64,000 nucleotides of DNA from Candidatus Pantoea edessiphila (lineage in GTDB: Bacteria > Pseudomonadota > Gammaproteobacteria > Enterobacterales > Enterobacteriaceae), in the NCBI RefSeq assembly GCF_002933315.1, contig NZ_PDKT01000001.1, positions 1-64,000 of the forward strand. The letters are read 5' to 3'. Below are positions 10,207-20,469 of this stretch, one piece after another. Numbering within the stretch: the first letter of the stretch is position 1; every line of letters starts with the position of its first letter. The notes under the pieces are model-generated. The model did no database searches and was not told the DNA's origin. It saw only the letters and a list, made by a program, of their open reading frames with translations. The position numbers and the translations under genes were made by a program.

Positions 10207-12408
10207 ATGTCTATTATTCAAGTTGTTTTGCCAATTCCGTTAAATCGTGTCTTTAGTTATATATGTCCAAAAGATATTAAACCAATTATAGGAGGGCGTG
10301 TAAAAGTGCCCTTTGGTCATAGAAAAATGATTGGTATTATAGTATCACTACATGAAAATATTATTATTGATTCAAAAAAAATAAAATTAAAAACAGTTGA
10401 AGAAATATTAGATAAAGAATCTTTATTTAATAGTTCTTTATGGAATTTACTAAATTGGGCTTCAAATTATTATCATTCACCTTTAGGAGAAGTTTTAATT
10501 CACTCTATTCCTACATTATTGCGTAAAGGAAAAATAATATATAATAATCCAAAATTATTATGGCAATTAACTGAGAAAGGTTATTCAATTAAAATTGAAA
10601 CTCTTAATAATGCACCGATACAACAAAAAGCTTTAAAATTATTGCGTCAGAAACCACTAAGTTTTAACCATATTAGGAATTATAATATAAAATATTCAGT
10701 TATTAAAGCATTACATGTCAAAGGCCTATGTAAGCTTATTGAATATAAATTACCAATAAACAATTGGTATAATAATTGTATTATTAAAGGTGAAAAACCA
10801 ATATTAAATGTAGATCAAAAAATAGCTATTAATGCTATAAGAAAAGAAGATCAACATTATGCTGCTTGGTTATTAGCAGGTATTACAAGTTCTGGTAAAA
10901 CTGAAGTATATCTTCAAATATTAGAAAATATTTTAATACGTAACCAACAAGCATTAATTTTAGTCCCGGAAATTGGTTTAACAATTCAAGCAATCAATAT
11001 ATTTCGTAAACGTTTTAATGTTCCTATTGATTTATTACATTCTGAACTAAATAATACAGAACGTCTTGCTGTATGGTTAAGAGCAAAACGTGGTGAAAAT
11101 GCTATTGTAATTGGCACTCGTTCGGCATTATTTACCCCTCTTGCAAGGCCAGGTATCATCATTATTGATGAAGAACATGATAATGCTTACAAACAGCAGG
11201 AAGGTTTGAGGTACCAAGCACGTGATTTAGCAGTATATAGAGCTTATCAAGAAAATATACCAATTGTAATGGGTTCAGCAACTCCTGCATTAGAAACATT
11301 ACATAATGTCTTTAAAGGTAAATACCGCCAGTTAAATTTGAATAATCGTGTAGGTAATGCTAGAATAGTGTTAGAACAGGTAGTAGATATTAAAGGATTA
11401 ACACTAAACGGAGGTTTATCTCATGTTCTCATTAAGAAAATTCAAGCCCATCTAAATGCTAAAAATCAGGTTTTATTATTTTTAAATAGGAGAGGTTTTT
11501 CACCCTCACTGCTGTGTCATAATTGCAGCTGGATCGCTGAATGCAGCAACTGCGATCGTCATTATACATTACATCAATATAGTCGTCAACTGATTTGTCA
11601 TTACTGCCATAATAAGCGTATAATACCTAATGTATGTCCTAATTGCACATTAAAAGATCTCATACCAATCGGAGTAGGTACCGAACAAATTGAAGAAAAA
11701 TTAAAACAATTATTTCCCAATATAAAAATACTACGTATAGACTACGATACAACAAGAAATAAAAATTCATTAAAGAATTATATAGATAATATAAATTTAG
11801 GAGAGCCGTGTATTCTAATTGGTACTCAAATGATTACAAAAGGTCACCATTTTCCAGATGTTACTTTAGTATCTTTATTAAATGTAGATGGGGCTTTATT
11901 TTCATCTGATTTTAGAGCTACTGAACGTTTTGCTCAACTCTATGTTCAAGTTTCTGGAAGAGCTGGACGTGCTAACAAACAAGGAGAAGTCTTACTACAA
12001 ACTCATTACCCTGATCATCCGTTATTAAAAATTTTATTAAATAAAGGATATTTCGGTTTCGCAGAAAAAACATTACTAGAACGTAAATTAGTATTACTTC
12101 CACCATGGACTAATCATGTTTTATTTCGTGCTGAGAACTTTGATAGTCAAAAAGCAGTGAAATTACTTCAAAAATTGCGTTGTTTATTAGAAAATTATTC
12201 CTTAAATGACAAATTTATATGGTTTATGGGACCTTTACCATCTTTGCAACCAAAAAAGAACAGACGTTGGCGATGGAACTTGTTAATTCAACATCCTTCA
12301 AGGAAATACTTACAAAAACTAATTAATAAATCTTTACCTTTAATTTACACCATGCCAGAAGCACGTAAAGTTAAATTAAATTTAGATATTGATCCAACTG
12401 AACTATAA
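10207..12408 (+). CDS. priA: Primosomal protein N' (replication restart helicase)
   Basis: Superfamily 2 helicase that reloads the replisome at stalled forks. In order: N-terminal DNA-binding domain, Walker A GITSSGKTE, DEEHD Walker B, a zinc region with paired cysteines (CHNC, CSNC, CHYC, CPNC) at about residues 435-485, then the helicase C-domain with GTQMITKGHHFPDV and SGRAGRA. 733 residues (E. coli 732) from the ATG at 10207. An in-frame ATG at 10183 would add eight residues with no counterpart in E. coli, and GAGA lies just before 10207. All key motifs are intact, so fork restart is kept despite genome reduction. Confidence 0.96.
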   Translation: MSIIQVVLPIPLNRVFSYICPKDIKPIIGGRVKVPFGHRKMIGIIVSLHENIIIDSKKIKLKTVEEILDKESLFNSSLWNLLNWASNYYHSPLGEVLIHSIPTLLRKGKIIYNNPKLLWQLTEKGYSIKIETLNNAPIQQKALKLLRQKPLSFNHIRNYNIKYSVIKALHVKGLCKLIEYKLPINNWYNNCIIKGEKPILNVDQKIAINAIRKEDQHYAAWLLAGITSSGKTEVYLQILENILIRNQQALILVPEIGLTIQAINIFRKRFNVPIDLLHSELNNTERLAVWLRAKRGENAIVIGTRSALFTPLARPGIIIIDEEHDNAYKQQEGLRYQARDLAVYRAYQENIPIVMGSATPALETLHNVFKGKYRQLNLNNRVGNARIVLEQVVDIKGLTLNGGLSHVLIKKIQAHLNAKNQVLLFLNRRGFSPSLLCHNCSWIAECSNCDRHYTLHQYSRQLICHYCHNKRIIPNVCPNCTLKDLIPIGVGTEQIEEKLKQLFPNIKILRIDYDTTRNKNSLKNYIDNINLGEPCILIGTQMITKGHHFPDVTLVSLLNVDGALFSSDFRATERFAQLYVQVSGRAGRANKQGEVLLQTHYPDHPLLKILLNKGYFGFAEKTLLERKLVLLPPWTNHVLFRAENFDSQKAVKLLQKLRCLLENYSLNDKFIWFMGPLPSLQPKKNRRWRWNLLIQHPSRKYLQKLINKSLPLIYTMPEARKVKLNLDIDPTEL

Positions 12409-12842
12409 TTATGTTAATCAATATTTGATTTAAATCACTTTATTTACTTTTAATCTTCAAAACATTATTGTATTAAAAATACTAGCAAGTAAAATTCATT
12501 ATATGATTTAATATATAACAAATATTAATTATACTTTATGAAAATAATTGATTACTATATGTGATATAAGATATTATGCTCTTGTTTCCGTAGAGTATTG
12601 ATTAAATTTTGTGATTAACGATCAATATTTTTGATAAATTTAAAAAAATTAATATTATTTATCTTTAATAGAAATATGTTTGTTGCCATTTTGATAAAAA
12701 TATATGTAGGTTCTTAATAAATACATTACAATCGTTTATAAAAATGGGGATTAAACATATTGAAATTACTCCATATCTTTTTGCATAAAGCTCTGTATAT
12801 TATAGTCAGAGCCCTTCTTGCATGTAACAAGGAAATCTACCT
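12409..12842 (+). other. Spacer between priA and hslV holding the hslVU leader
   Basis: 434 bases in the place of E. coli cytR and ftsN, neither of which leaves a recognisable remnant. The last 80 bases form the hslVU leader, with a hairpin (12790-12812). CTCCATAT at 12769-12776 resembles a heat-shock sigma-32 -10 element (CCCCATnT), but I see no good CTTGAAA partner at the right distance; the TTGAAA at 12760 is too close. The rest is featureless AT-rich sequence. Confidence 0.5.
12790..12812 (+). promoter_or_regulatory. 5'-leader hairpin of hslVU
   Basis: GCTCTG (12790-12795) and CAGAGC (12807-12812) form a perfect 6-bp stem with an 11-base loop, 30 bases before the hslV start. The stem is far richer in G+C than the surrounding spacer. 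In E. coli the hslVU (clpQY) leader also carries an inverted repeat reported to stabilise the mRNA. The sequence differs here, but position and form are alike. Confidence 0.55.
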
Positions 12843-13373
12843 GTGACAACAATAGTAAGTGTGCGACGTAATGGTCAAGTAGTTATTGGTGGTGATGGTC
12901 AAGCTACTCTTGGTAATACCATAATGAAAAGCAATGTAAAAAAAGTACGTCGTCTTTATAATGACAAAATAATTGCTGGATTCGCAGGTAGTACTGCAGA
13001 TGCCTTTAATTTATTCGAATTGTTTGAACGTAAACTGGAAACTCATCAAGGTCATTTGGTTAAAGCAGCTGTTGAATTAGCAAAAGATTGGCGTACTGAT
13101 CGTATTTTACGTCGTCTTGAAGCGATGTTAGCGGTAGCTAGTGAATCAACATCTCTTATTATAAGTGGTAATGGAGATGTAATACAACCGGAAAATGATT
13201 TAATTGCTATTGGTTCTGGAGGTTCATTTGCACAAGCCGCAGCTCGTGCTTTATTAGAAAATACTGAGTTAGATGCAAGAAATATAGTTGAAAAGGCACT
13301 TAATATAGCTGGTGATATCTGTATATACACTAATCATAACGTTAATTTTGAAGAATTACCGTTCAAGGCGTAA
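12843..13373 (+). CDS. hslV: ATP-dependent protease subunit HslV (ClpQ)
   Basis: Threonine peptidase of the HslVU protease, proteasome beta-subunit-like, forming a double hexamer capped by HslU. The protein starts [24 protein letters not shown]; after Met removal Thr2 is the nucleophile. 176 residues, same as E. coli. It starts with GTG, with an AAGGAA site eight bases upstream. Eleven bases separate it from hslU, so the two are cotranscribed. The leader hairpin upstream may set mRNA stability. Confidence 0.97.
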   Translation: MTTIVSVRRNGQVVIGGDGQATLGNTIMKSNVKKVRRLYNDKIIAGFAGSTADAFNLFELFERKLETHQGHLVKAAVELAKDWRTDRILRRLEAMLAVASESTSLIISGNGDVIQPENDLIAIGSGGSFAQAAARALLENTELDARNIVEKALNIAGDICIYTNHNVNFEELPFKA

Positions 13374-13384
13374 GGATTTTAATT

Positions 13385-14722
13385 ATGTCCGAGATGACTC
13401 CTCGTGAAATTGTTACAGAATTGAATCGTTTTATAATAGGTCAAGATAGTGCTAAAAGAGCCGTAGCTATTGCATTACGTAATAGATGGAGACGCATGCA
13501 ACTTAACAAAGAGCTACGCCATGAAGTAACACCTAAAAATATTCTAATGATTGGACCAACCGGTGTAGGAAAAACTGAGATAGCACGCAGATTAGCTAAA
13601 TTAGCTAATGCACCTTTTATTAAAGTTGAAGCAACAAAATTTACAGAAGTAGGATATGTTGGTAAAGAAGTTGATTCAATTATTCGCGATTTAACTGATT
13701 CAGCTGTTAAAATGGTACGTAGTCAATCTATAGAAAAAAATAGGCATCGTGCTGAAGAAATAGCTGAAGAACGTATTTTAGATGTTCTCGTTCCTCCTAT
13801 GAAGGATAATTGGAATCAACAAACAAATCATAAAGAATCTTCGACAACAAGGCAATCTTTCAGAAAAAAATTACGTGAAGGTCAGTTAGCAGATAAAGAG
13901 ATCGAAATTGATGTATCAGTAGCTTCTTTAGGTATAGAAATTATGGCACCTCCAGGTATGGAAGAAATGACAAACCAATTGCAGTCTATTTTTCAAAATT
14001 TAGGTTTTCAGAAACAAAAATCTAGAAAATTGAAAATAAAAGAAGCTATGAAGTTCTTAATAGAAGAAGAAGTTGCTAAATTAGTAAATCCAGAAGAATT
14101 AAAAAAAGATGCTATTGAAGCTGTTGAACAACACGGTATTGTTTTTATCGATGAAATAGATAAAATATGCAAGTATGGTGGTCAAAACACTGGTGGTCCA
14201 GATGTATCACGTGAAGGTGTTCAGCGCGATCTGTTACCTTTAGTAGAGGGATGTACTATATCTACTAAACATGGTATGGTAAAGACAGATCATATCTTAT
14301 TTATCGCTTCTGGTGCTTTTCAGGTGGCAAGTCCTTCTGATCTCATTCCTGAACTTCAAGGCAGATTACCGATTCGTGTTGAACTAAAAGCTTTAACTGT
14401 AGATGATTTTAAAAGAATATTAACTGAACCAAAAGCTTCAGTTACAATGCAATATAAGGCTTTGATTAATACAGAAGGTGTAAATATAGATTTTACTGAT
14501 GATAGCATATGTAAGATTGCGGAAGCTGCATGGCATGTAAATGAAACAACTGAAAATATTGGTGCTCGCCGTTTACATACTGTGCTTGAACGTCTAATGG
14601 AAGATATTTCTTATGATGCTAGTGATCGTAAAGGTGAATCAGTAACAATTGATGCAGATTATGTCGGTAAACATTTAGATACATTAGTTTCTGATGAAGA
14701 TCTTAGTCGTTTTATATTATAA
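13385..14722 (+). CDS. hslU: ATP-dependent protease ATPase subunit HslU (ClpY)
   Basis: AAA+ unfoldase that feeds substrates to HslV. Walker [10 protein letters not shown] at about residue 60, Walker [10 protein letters not shown] near residue 255, and the sensor region [18 protein letters not shown] near the C-terminus. The intermediate domain (about residues 110-240) is retained, slightly altered in its Lys/Gln-rich part. Ends SRFIL; the C-terminal tail that docks in HslV is kept. 445 residues (E. coli 443). A terminator follows 31 bases after the stop. Confidence 0.97.
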   Translation: MSEMTPREIVTELNRFIIGQDSAKRAVAIALRNRWRRMQLNKELRHEVTPKNILMIGPTGVGKTEIARRLAKLANAPFIKVEATKFTEVGYVGKEVDSIIRDLTDSAVKMVRSQSIEKNRHRAEEIAEERILDVLVPPMKDNWNQQTNHKESSTTRQSFRKKLREGQLADKEIEIDVSVASLGIEIMAPPGMEEMTNQLQSIFQNLGFQKQKSRKLKIKEAMKFLIEEEVAKLVNPEELKKDAIEAVEQHGIVFIDEIDKICKYGGQNTGGPDVSREGVQRDLLPLVEGCTISTKHGMVKTDHILFIASGAFQVASPSDLIPELQGRLPIRVELKALTVDDFKRILTEPKASVTMQYKALINTEGVNIDFTDDSICKIAEAAWHVNETTENIGARRLHTVLERLMEDISYDASDRKGESVTIDADYVGKHLDTLVSDEDLSRFIL

Positions 14723-15070
14723 ATAAACCTAGTTATCTTAAACTATGTATCTTAAGCCTAGCTATAGCTAGTTGGGCTTTTTATTTTAATAAAAAATATT
14801 AATTTTTAGTAAGCAAAAAAATATATTTTATGATATATTTGATATATCTTGATTAATTATATTATATTACGTAAAGATATGTTTGAATGTTATTCAATAT
14901 TTATTACAAGATATTATATGATATATAAGTTATCATTAGTTGTTTTTGTAATAGAAGATAACATTAATATTTAATGTAAGATAATTATCGGAAAATTGTT
15001 ATTATCTACCTGACTTTGTGATGTAAATTATTATGTAATTAATTCTATAAAAATTTTAAAAGGTTACACT
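14723..15070. other. Spacer between hslU and fpr
   Basis: After the hslVU terminator the spacer is plain AT-rich sequence. In E. coli menA, rraA, zapB and glpFKX lie here; none left a readable trace. It must hold the fpr promoter, which I cannot place with confidence. Confidence 0.5.
14754..14785 (+). terminator. Terminator of hslVU
   Basis: AAGCC (14754-14758) pairs with GGGCTT, with AGCTA/TAGCT extending the stem, followed by TTTTTATTTT. A classical intrinsic terminator, 31 bases after the hslU stop. Confidence 0.75.
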
Positions 15071-15817
15071 ATGTCTGACTGGGTTGATGCTCGAGTTCAT
15101 GAAATAAAAAATTGGACAAATGTTTTGTTTAGTATTCGTGTTAAAGCGCCTATTTGTCCTTTTATAGCAGGTCAATTTACTAAAATTGCATTAGAAATAG
15201 ATGGTAAGCGTATACAGCGTGCTTATTCTTATGTAAATTCTCCAAATGATGAAATACTAGAATTTTACTTAACCATAGTATCTGAAGGCAAGTTAAGCCC
15301 ATACTTGCAAGGATTGAAGCCAGATGAAAAATTGATGATAGCAAAAGAAGCATGTGGTTCTTTTATATTAAATTCAGTTCCTACATGTAAAACATTATGG
15401 ATGATCGCAACTGGTACTGCTATTGGACCATATCTTTCAATATTACAATGCGGAAATGATTTAGATCGTTTTGAAAATATTGTCCTTATTCATGCAGTAA
15501 GATATTTTGCAGATTTAAGTTTTACAAATTTAATAAATAATTTACAAAAAAAATATCGTAAAAAATTACGATTTCAAACTATAGTCAGTCGAGAAAAAAT
15601 ATCTAATTCTTTACATGGTCATATACCTGATTTGATTAATAATGGAGCTTTAGAAAGTGTAATTAAACTAAATATAAACGCTGAAGATAGTCATGTTATG
15701 TTATGTGGTAATCCGGGAATGGTGCACAAAACTCAGCAATTGTTAAAAGACACTAGAAGCATGAAGATAAATCTAAAGGCAAATCCTGGTAATATAACTA
15801 GTGAAAATTATTGGTAA
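15071..15817 (+). CDS. fpr: Flavodoxin/ferredoxin--NADP reductase
   Basis: FAD enzyme that passes electrons from NADPH to flavodoxin. FAD-binding RAYSYVNSP at about residues 49-57, the NADP-binding ATGTAIGPYLSIL, CGNPGMV, and the C-terminal aromatic ending NYW are all present. 248 residues, equal to E. coli. A separate locus in this window encodes flavodoxin (fldA, 42,412), giving a complete Fpr-FldA chain. That chain is the known reductant for radical-SAM enzymes such as BioB and LipA and for MiaB, all encoded here. This probably explains its retention. Confidence 0.95.
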   Translation: MSDWVDARVHEIKNWTNVLFSIRVKAPICPFIAGQFTKIALEIDGKRIQRAYSYVNSPNDEILEFYLTIVSEGKLSPYLQGLKPDEKLMIAKEACGSFILNSVPTCKTLWMIATGTAIGPYLSILQCGNDLDRFENIVLIHAVRYFADLSFTNLINNLQKKYRKKLRFQTIVSREKISNSLHGHIPDLINNGALESVIKLNINAEDSHVMLCGNPGMVHKTQQLLKDTRSMKINLKANPGNITSENYW

Positions 15818-15942
15818 GTAATTAATAATTCATTTAAAATGACTATTTTGTCAGTGATATGTTTGTAGCTATAATTAATTTTTCTTACATTTATTTAAGA
15901 TTATTTCACTATATTAAATATAAATTTATTTTTAAATTCATT

Positions 15943-15978
15943 AATAATATAAATATTTCATTAGATATTTATATTATT
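15943..15978. repeat. Perfect inverted repeat between fpr and tpiA
   Basis: Arms of 14 bp (15943-15956 and 15965-15978), all A/T, around an 8-base loop TTCATTAG. It lies in the 256-base fpr-tpiA spacer. It may end or protect the fpr transcript, but no uridine tract follows. Confidence 0.55.
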
Positions 15979-16073
15979 GTATATTATTCTCTATATGAGA
16001 GTAAGGAATTATTTTATTATAGTATTAGTTAACAAATATATACAATATATTTTATCAAAAATTGGAATATATA

Positions 16074-16841
16074 ATGAAATACCCACTAATCATAGGTAAT
16101 TGGAAATTAAATGGCAATAGTTCAATGATATATAATTTCATCAATGAACTTAATCAAAAAATGTTGAACATAAATCGATGCAAAATATCAATTGCACCTC
16201 CTACAATATATCTTGATCGAGTAAAAAAAATGACGTCAAGTAAAATAAAAGTATGTGCTCAAAATGTAGATATCAATATATCTGGAGCTTTTACAGGAGA
16301 AACTTCAATAGAAATGTTAAAAGAAACGGGTGTAGAATATGTTATAGTAGGCCATTCAGAGCGTCGTATTTATCATAAAGAAGATTATGACTATATAGCA
16401 AAAAAATATTCTATAATTAAATTGTTTAATTTAATACCTGTTTTATGTATTGGTGAAAATGCAAGAGAAAATGCAACAGGTAAAACTGAAGAAATTTGTA
16501 AATTACAAATTGATACTATATTGAAAAATCAAGGAATAAAAGCATTTAGAAATGCAGTTATTGCTTATGAACCCATTTGGGCTATTGGTACAGGTCAATC
16601 AGCTACTCCTTTGAAAATACAAACCACTCATGAATTTATTAGAAGTTATCTGGCAAAAAAAGATAAAGAGATTGCTGATCAATTAATTATTCAATATGGA
16701 GGTTCCATAAATATAGAAAATGCTATTAAAATTATTAATCAACCTGATGTTGACGGATTACTGATTGGTACAGCTTCATTAAATGCTACAGTTTTTTCAC
16801 GAATTATTCAACTAGTAGAAAATAATAATAAAATTAACTGA
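16074..16841 (+). CDS. tpiA: Triosephosphate isomerase
   Basis: Interconverts dihydroxyacetone phosphate and glyceraldehyde-3-phosphate. TIM barrel with NWKLNG (catalytic Lys, residues 9-14), VGHSERR (catalytic His, about 95) and the glutamate plus loop 6 in AYEPIWAIGTG. 255 residues, as E. coli. I chose the ATG at 16074 (MKYPLIIGNWK) rather than an in-frame TTG at 16062, because the TTG lies within the TTGGA ribosome site. Confidence 0.96.
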   Translation: MKYPLIIGNWKLNGNSSMIYNFINELNQKMLNINRCKISIAPPTIYLDRVKKMTSSKIKVCAQNVDINISGAFTGETSIEMLKETGVEYVIVGHSERRIYHKEDYDYIAKKYSIIKLFNLIPVLCIGENARENATGKTEEICKLQIDTILKNQGIKAFRNAVIAYEPIWAIGTGQSATPLKIQTTHEFIRSYLAKKDKEIADQLIIQYGGSINIENAIKIINQPDVDGLLIGTASLNATVFSRIIQLVENNNKIN

Positions 16842-16873
16842 AAATAAAATTATATTGTTTTGTTAATTTTTTT
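16830..16873 (+). terminator. Probable terminator of tpiA
   Basis: AAAATTAAC (16830-16838) pairs with GTTAATTTT (16862-16870), followed by three further T residues. The stem begins inside the last tpiA codons and lies in the 39-base convergent gap with pfkA. The loop is long (23 bases) and the stem nearly all A-U, so the call is tentative. Confidence 0.4.
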
Positions 16874-16880
16874 ATAAATT

Positions 16881-17843
16881 TTAATATAATTTTTTAGCAA
16901 GATTAAACCAATCCAATTTAAATGAACGTTTCATATTTTTAATTGTATCATGAATGTCATAATGTACCATTTTTTCATTTTGTATTCCTACACAGCGACC
17001 TCCATAACCCTGAATTAACAATTGAACAGAATAATTACCCATTCTAGAAGCTAAAATACGATCATATGCACAAGGAGAACCTCCTCTTTGAATATGCCCC
17101 AACACAGTTGTACGAGTCTCTCGTTTAGTTTTTGTTTCTATAAAAAATGCTAAATTATCTATATCGCATATGTTTTCAGTAATTGCAACTATTGCATGTT
17201 TTTTCCCTTTAGCCATACCTATTTTAATTTCCTCTACTAATTCTTCACGATTATATGGTATTTCAGGTAAAACAATGAATTCGCATCCACCTGCAATTGC
17301 AGCCGCTAATGTTAAATCACCACAATAATGACCCATCACTTCAACTATAGAAATACGTTGATGTGAAGATGAAGTATCTCTTAAACGATCTATAGCCTCA
17401 ACTATAGTTTCAAGTGCAGTAAAGTATCCTATAGTATAATCAGTTCCAGCTATATCATTATCAATTGTTCCTGGTAAACCAATACAAGGAAAACCCATTT
17501 CGGTTAATTTTATAGCACCCATATAAGAACCATTACCACCTATGACTACTAAAGCATCAATACCAGAATACTTCATATTTTCAATAGCTATATATCTAAT
17601 TTTTTCGTTAAGAAAACTAGGAAATCGAGCAGAACCAAGAAAAGTACCACCTCTATTGATTACATCAGATACACTATAACGATCAAGTTGTATCATACGA
17701 TTTTCATATAAACCTAAATAACCATCGTAAATACCAACAACTTCTAATCCTTCACTTAACGAAGAACGTACAATCCCACGAATAGCGGCGTTCATTCCTG
17801 GAGCATCACCACCACTAGTTAATATACCAATTTTTTTAATCAT
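16881..17843 (-). CDS. pfkA: 6-phosphofructokinase I
   Basis: ATP-dependent phosphorylation of fructose-6-phosphate, the committed step of glycolysis. [13 protein letters not shown] near the N-terminus (ATP loop), [16 protein letters not shown] with the catalytic Asp (about residue 127), and [10 protein letters not shown] (fructose-6-P site) are intact. 320 residues, equal to E. coli. GGA lies just upstream of the ATG. Convergent with tpiA, followed upstream by fieF, the E. coli neighbourhood with sbp and cdh removed. Confidence 0.96.
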   Translation of the reverse strand: MIKKIGILTSGGDAPGMNAAIRGIVRSSLSEGLEVVGIYDGYLGLYENRMIQLDRYSVSDVINRGGTFLGSARFPSFLNEKIRYIAIENMKYSGIDALVVIGGNGSYMGAIKLTEMGFPCIGLPGTIDNDIAGTDYTIGYFTALETIVEAIDRLRDTSSSHQRISIVEVMGHYCGDLTLAAAIAGGCEFIVLPEIPYNREELVEEIKIGMAKGKKHAIVAITENICDIDNLAFFIETKTKRETRTTVLGHIQRGGSPCAYDRILASRMGNYSVQLLIQGYGGRCVGIQNEKMVHYDIHDTIKNMKRSFKLDWFNLAKKLY

Positions 17844-17986
17844 GATACATTCCAGTTATTATATTAATTAATTGATTTATTTTAATATTAATATCGATAT
17901 TATAAATATTTAATGTTTCTTCTTTTAATTAATTTCAATAATATTTCATATTATCTGTTGGTAGATTTAAAAATAATTTTTTCGAT

Positions 17987-18886
17987 TTAAAATATTATTT
18001 TATTTTTTTCAAGATGTATAGCAGAATAGGGATCTTGATGAATAATTATATCTGCATCTGGAAATTCTGTAAGTAATGCTTTTTTTATTCTATCAGCTGC
18101 ATAATGTGCTTGTAAAAGTGGTAAATTATCTTCTAATTCAAGATGAAATTGAATAAATTTAGTTGATCCAGATTGACGAGTTCGTAAATCATGAATACCT
18201 TTTATGTTGGGCCATTTGTTTAGTATTTCTGATATTTTTTTTCGTTCTTGTTCTGGTAATACACAATCTAGTAGTGATTGAACTGCATTATATCCCATTT
18301 TCAATGAACTATAAAAAATAAATAAACCCACTCCTAGAGCAAATAATGCATCAGCATGTGTGAAATTATAACTACTTAAAATAAGCCCAATTAAAATAGC
18401 AAAATTCATGATAACATCTGATTTATAATGTAACATATCAGCACGAATTGCTTGACTATTAGTTTTATGTACTACCCAGCTTTGAAAAGCTACTAAAACT
18501 AAAGTAGAAATAAGTGCTAATATAGTTACAATTATCCCTATAACTGGAGAATGAACTACACTTGGTGAGATAAGATACTTAATGCCAGTTAGAAAAAGTA
18601 AAAGAGATGACCCTGAAATAAACATACTTTGTGCTAATACAGCTAGTGATTCTGCTTTACCATGACCAAACATGTGATCAGAATCAGCAGGTTGCAATGA
18701 ATAACGAACAACTAGTAAGTTAATTAAAGAAGCAGTTATATCAACTATTGATTCAACTAAAGCTGCAAGTAAACTCACTGATTCAGTATACCACCAAGAA
18801 ATAATTTTTATAATTAATAAAATAAAAGAAAAAATAGTTGCTGTTAATACAGCACGTTTTACTAGTTGGCAATAAGAATGTTTCAT
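17987..18886 (-). CDS. fieF: Ferrous-iron/zinc efflux pump FieF (cation diffusion facilitator)
   Basis: Inner-membrane CDF-family exporter of Fe(II)/Zn(II) in exchange for protons. Six membrane segments in the first 210 residues, then a cytoplasmic C-terminal domain with His and Asp metal ligands. The site-A aspartates appear in [11 protein letters not shown] and [11 protein letters not shown]. 299 residues (E. coli 300). AAGGAG lies directly before the ATG. A metal exporter kept in a genome this small suggests that metal homeostasis matters in the host cell. Confidence 0.93.
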   Translation of the reverse strand: MKHSYCQLVKRAVLTATIFSFILLIIKIISWWYTESVSLLAALVESIVDITASLINLLVVRYSLQPADSDHMFGHGKAESLAVLAQSMFISGSSLLLFLTGIKYLISPSVVHSPVIGIIVTILALISTLVLVAFQSWVVHKTNSQAIRADMLHYKSDVIMNFAILIGLILSSYNFTHADALFALGVGLFIFYSSLKMGYNAVQSLLDCVLPEQERKKISEILNKWPNIKGIHDLRTRQSGSTKFIQFHLELEDNLPLLQAHYAADRIKKALLTEFPDADIIIHQDPYSAIHLEKNKIIF

Positions 18887-19343
18887 TTTAAGCTCCTTAT
18901 TTTTATATTAAATAAAATTATTATTTAAATTAATAATATAAGCTAAGCTTAATTTTAACGTTAAGCTGAAATAAATTTATGCCTATAGTAAAACAGTAAT
19001 TACTTAATACAAATTTAAGTATATATAAACAAAAATGATTTAGTGTAATGTATTTTCATTAATTTTTGTTAAAAATTAATGAAAATTTTTATTCTGCATT
19101 TATATTAATGTATATTATATTAACTCTATTATTATAAACATAAAAATAAAAATTTGTTATAATGAAATTATAAAATATTTATATAATTTATTAATTAATA
19201 CTTTAATAGAAATTTAATATTTATTAATAACTTTGTTGTGATAAATCAGTAAATAAGATAGTATCGTTACTAACTGAGTATTTTAAATAAAAAATATTAC
19301 ATAGATGTGTCTTAACATTTTAGATTAAATCGTTTTATTGAAA
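18887..19343. other. Spacer at the fieF/cysE rearrangement joint
   Basis: 457 bases joining two blocks that are far apart in E. coli (fieF at 88 min, cysE at 81 min). It carries a strong inverted repeat (19052-19086) and a weaker one (AGCTTAA 18946-18952 / TTAAGCT 18961-18967). No gene remnant was recognised. The fieF promoter must lie in its left part. Confidence 0.5.
19052..19086. terminator. Perfect 16-bp hairpin downstream of cysE
   Basis: Two perfect 16-bp arms (19052-19067 and 19071-19086) around the loop GTT. On the plus strand it is followed by TTTTATTC, so it looks like an intrinsic terminator, yet both flanking genes are on the minus strand. It could act on leftward cysE read-through (258 bases past its stop), on antisense transcripts, or as a remnant from a lost gene. 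Confidence 0.5.
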
Positions 19344-20159
19344 TTAAATACCATCACCAAGTTGAAAACCTGAACTATTAAAATATTGATCCATTTCCAT
19401 TGATGGTGTTTTACTACCTGATTTACCAATAATACGAGCTGGAATACCAGCAGCAGTAGTATTTGGAGGAACATTTTTTAACACTACCGAGCCTGCGCCT
19501 ATTTTTGCACACTTGCCTATTTCAATATTGCCAAGTACTTTAGCACCAGCACCAATCATAACACCTTTACGAATTTTTGGATGCCGATCTCCTTTTATTT
19601 TGCCTGTACCTCCGAGAGTAACTGATTGTAAAATTGATACATCATTTTCAACTACTGCTGTTTCACCAATAACAATTCCTGTTGCATGATCAAGCATAAT
19701 ACCATGACCTATTTTTGCTGCAGGATGAATATCCACACCAAAAGAAGCTGAAATTTGGTTTTGTAAATACACTGCCAGAGAATACCTGCCCTTATTCCAT
19801 AACCAGTGACTAATGCGATATGATTGCAATGCTTGAAATCCTTTGAGATAAAGTAGTGGAATTGAATATTTATTTACTGCTGGATCTCGCTGAAGTACTG
19901 CCAGTATATCATAAGCAGATGAAAAAACAATAGAAATATCATCAGTATAAGCTTCTTTTAGTATATCATGAATGTTAATAGCAGACATTATTGAACTAGA
20001 AAGCTTATGAGATAAAATATAGCTCTGTGCACTGCTAAGATTTATATGTTTAAGTAATGTTGCATGATAAAAACTAGCTAATATCGGTTCACATTCAGAC
20101 ATAATTCGAGCTTCTCTCGTGATATTATTCCAAATGAATTCTAATTTATCAAAAAACAT
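19344..20159 (-). CDS. cysE: Serine acetyltransferase
   Basis: Makes O-acetylserine from serine and acetyl-CoA for cysteine synthesis. An alpha-helical N-terminal domain is followed by a left-handed beta-helix of hexapeptide repeats (about residues 140-240), with catalytic DHATG and the GDRHPKI loop. 271 residues (E. coli 273). The C-terminus keeps the terminal GDGI, the peptide that docks into CysK in enterics, and MDQYFN near the feedback-sensitive region. That suggests CysK is still encoded elsewhere. AGGAAA precedes the ATG. The E. coli neighbour gpsA is missing between cysE and secB. Confidence 0.95.
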   Translation of the reverse strand: MFFDKLEFIWNNITREARIMSECEPILASFYHATLLKHINLSSAQSYILSHKLSSSIMSAINIHDILKEAYTDDISIVFSSAYDILAVLQRDPAVNKYSIPLLYLKGFQALQSYRISHWLWNKGRYSLAVYLQNQISASFGVDIHPAAKIGHGIMLDHATGIVIGETAVVENDVSILQSVTLGGTGKIKGDRHPKIRKGVMIGAGAKVLGNIEIGKCAKIGAGSVVLKNVPPNTTAAGIPARIIGKSGSKTPSMEMDQYFNSSGFQLGDGI

Positions 20160-20469
20160 TTTTTTGTTTCCTGTAAAAATTTTTTATTTTTTTTGTTTTA
20201 TATTTGCTAAATTATTTATGAATATTAAAGTAAAATTACTATTATAAATATATTATTTTGTTATTTTAAAAAAGCATATTTTTTTAAATATTATTGCTGA
20301 AATTATAATTGCATAATTATTAGGTAATGCATTAATTATTTCGATTAAATCTTATTAAACAAAAATAATTTTTAGTATAATAGATAGTCATGTAAAATAA
20401 TTAAATTAAAATTTTATTATAATCAATATAACTATATTTATTGATAAATATAGTTATATAAAAATTAGT
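20160..20469. other. Spacer where gpsA is expected
   Basis: 310 bases between cysE and secB. In E. coli gpsA (glycerol-3-phosphate dehydrogenase) fills this place in the same orientation. No remnant of it can be read. The spacer holds one long inverted repeat next to the secB end. Confidence 0.6.
20426..20459 (-). terminator. Perfect 16-bp inverted repeat after secB
   Basis: Arms 20426-20441 and 20444-20459 are perfectly complementary around only two bases, so the RNA loop would open to four or more. It starts 11 bases past the secB stop on the minus strand. The following sequence is AT-rich but has no clean uridine run, so it could be a weak terminator or a 3'-end-protecting hairpin. Confidence 0.5.

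Noticed and set aside
12760-12776. Sigma-32 promoter of hslVU (TTGAAA ... CTCCATAT)
   Set aside because: The two elements are only three bases apart, against 13-17 in real sigma-32 promoters. Only the -10-like part is mentioned, in the spacer entry.
18946-18967. Terminator upstream of fieF (AGCTTAA / TTAAGCT)
   Set aside because: Short stem, no T tract on either strand, and no gene ends there.
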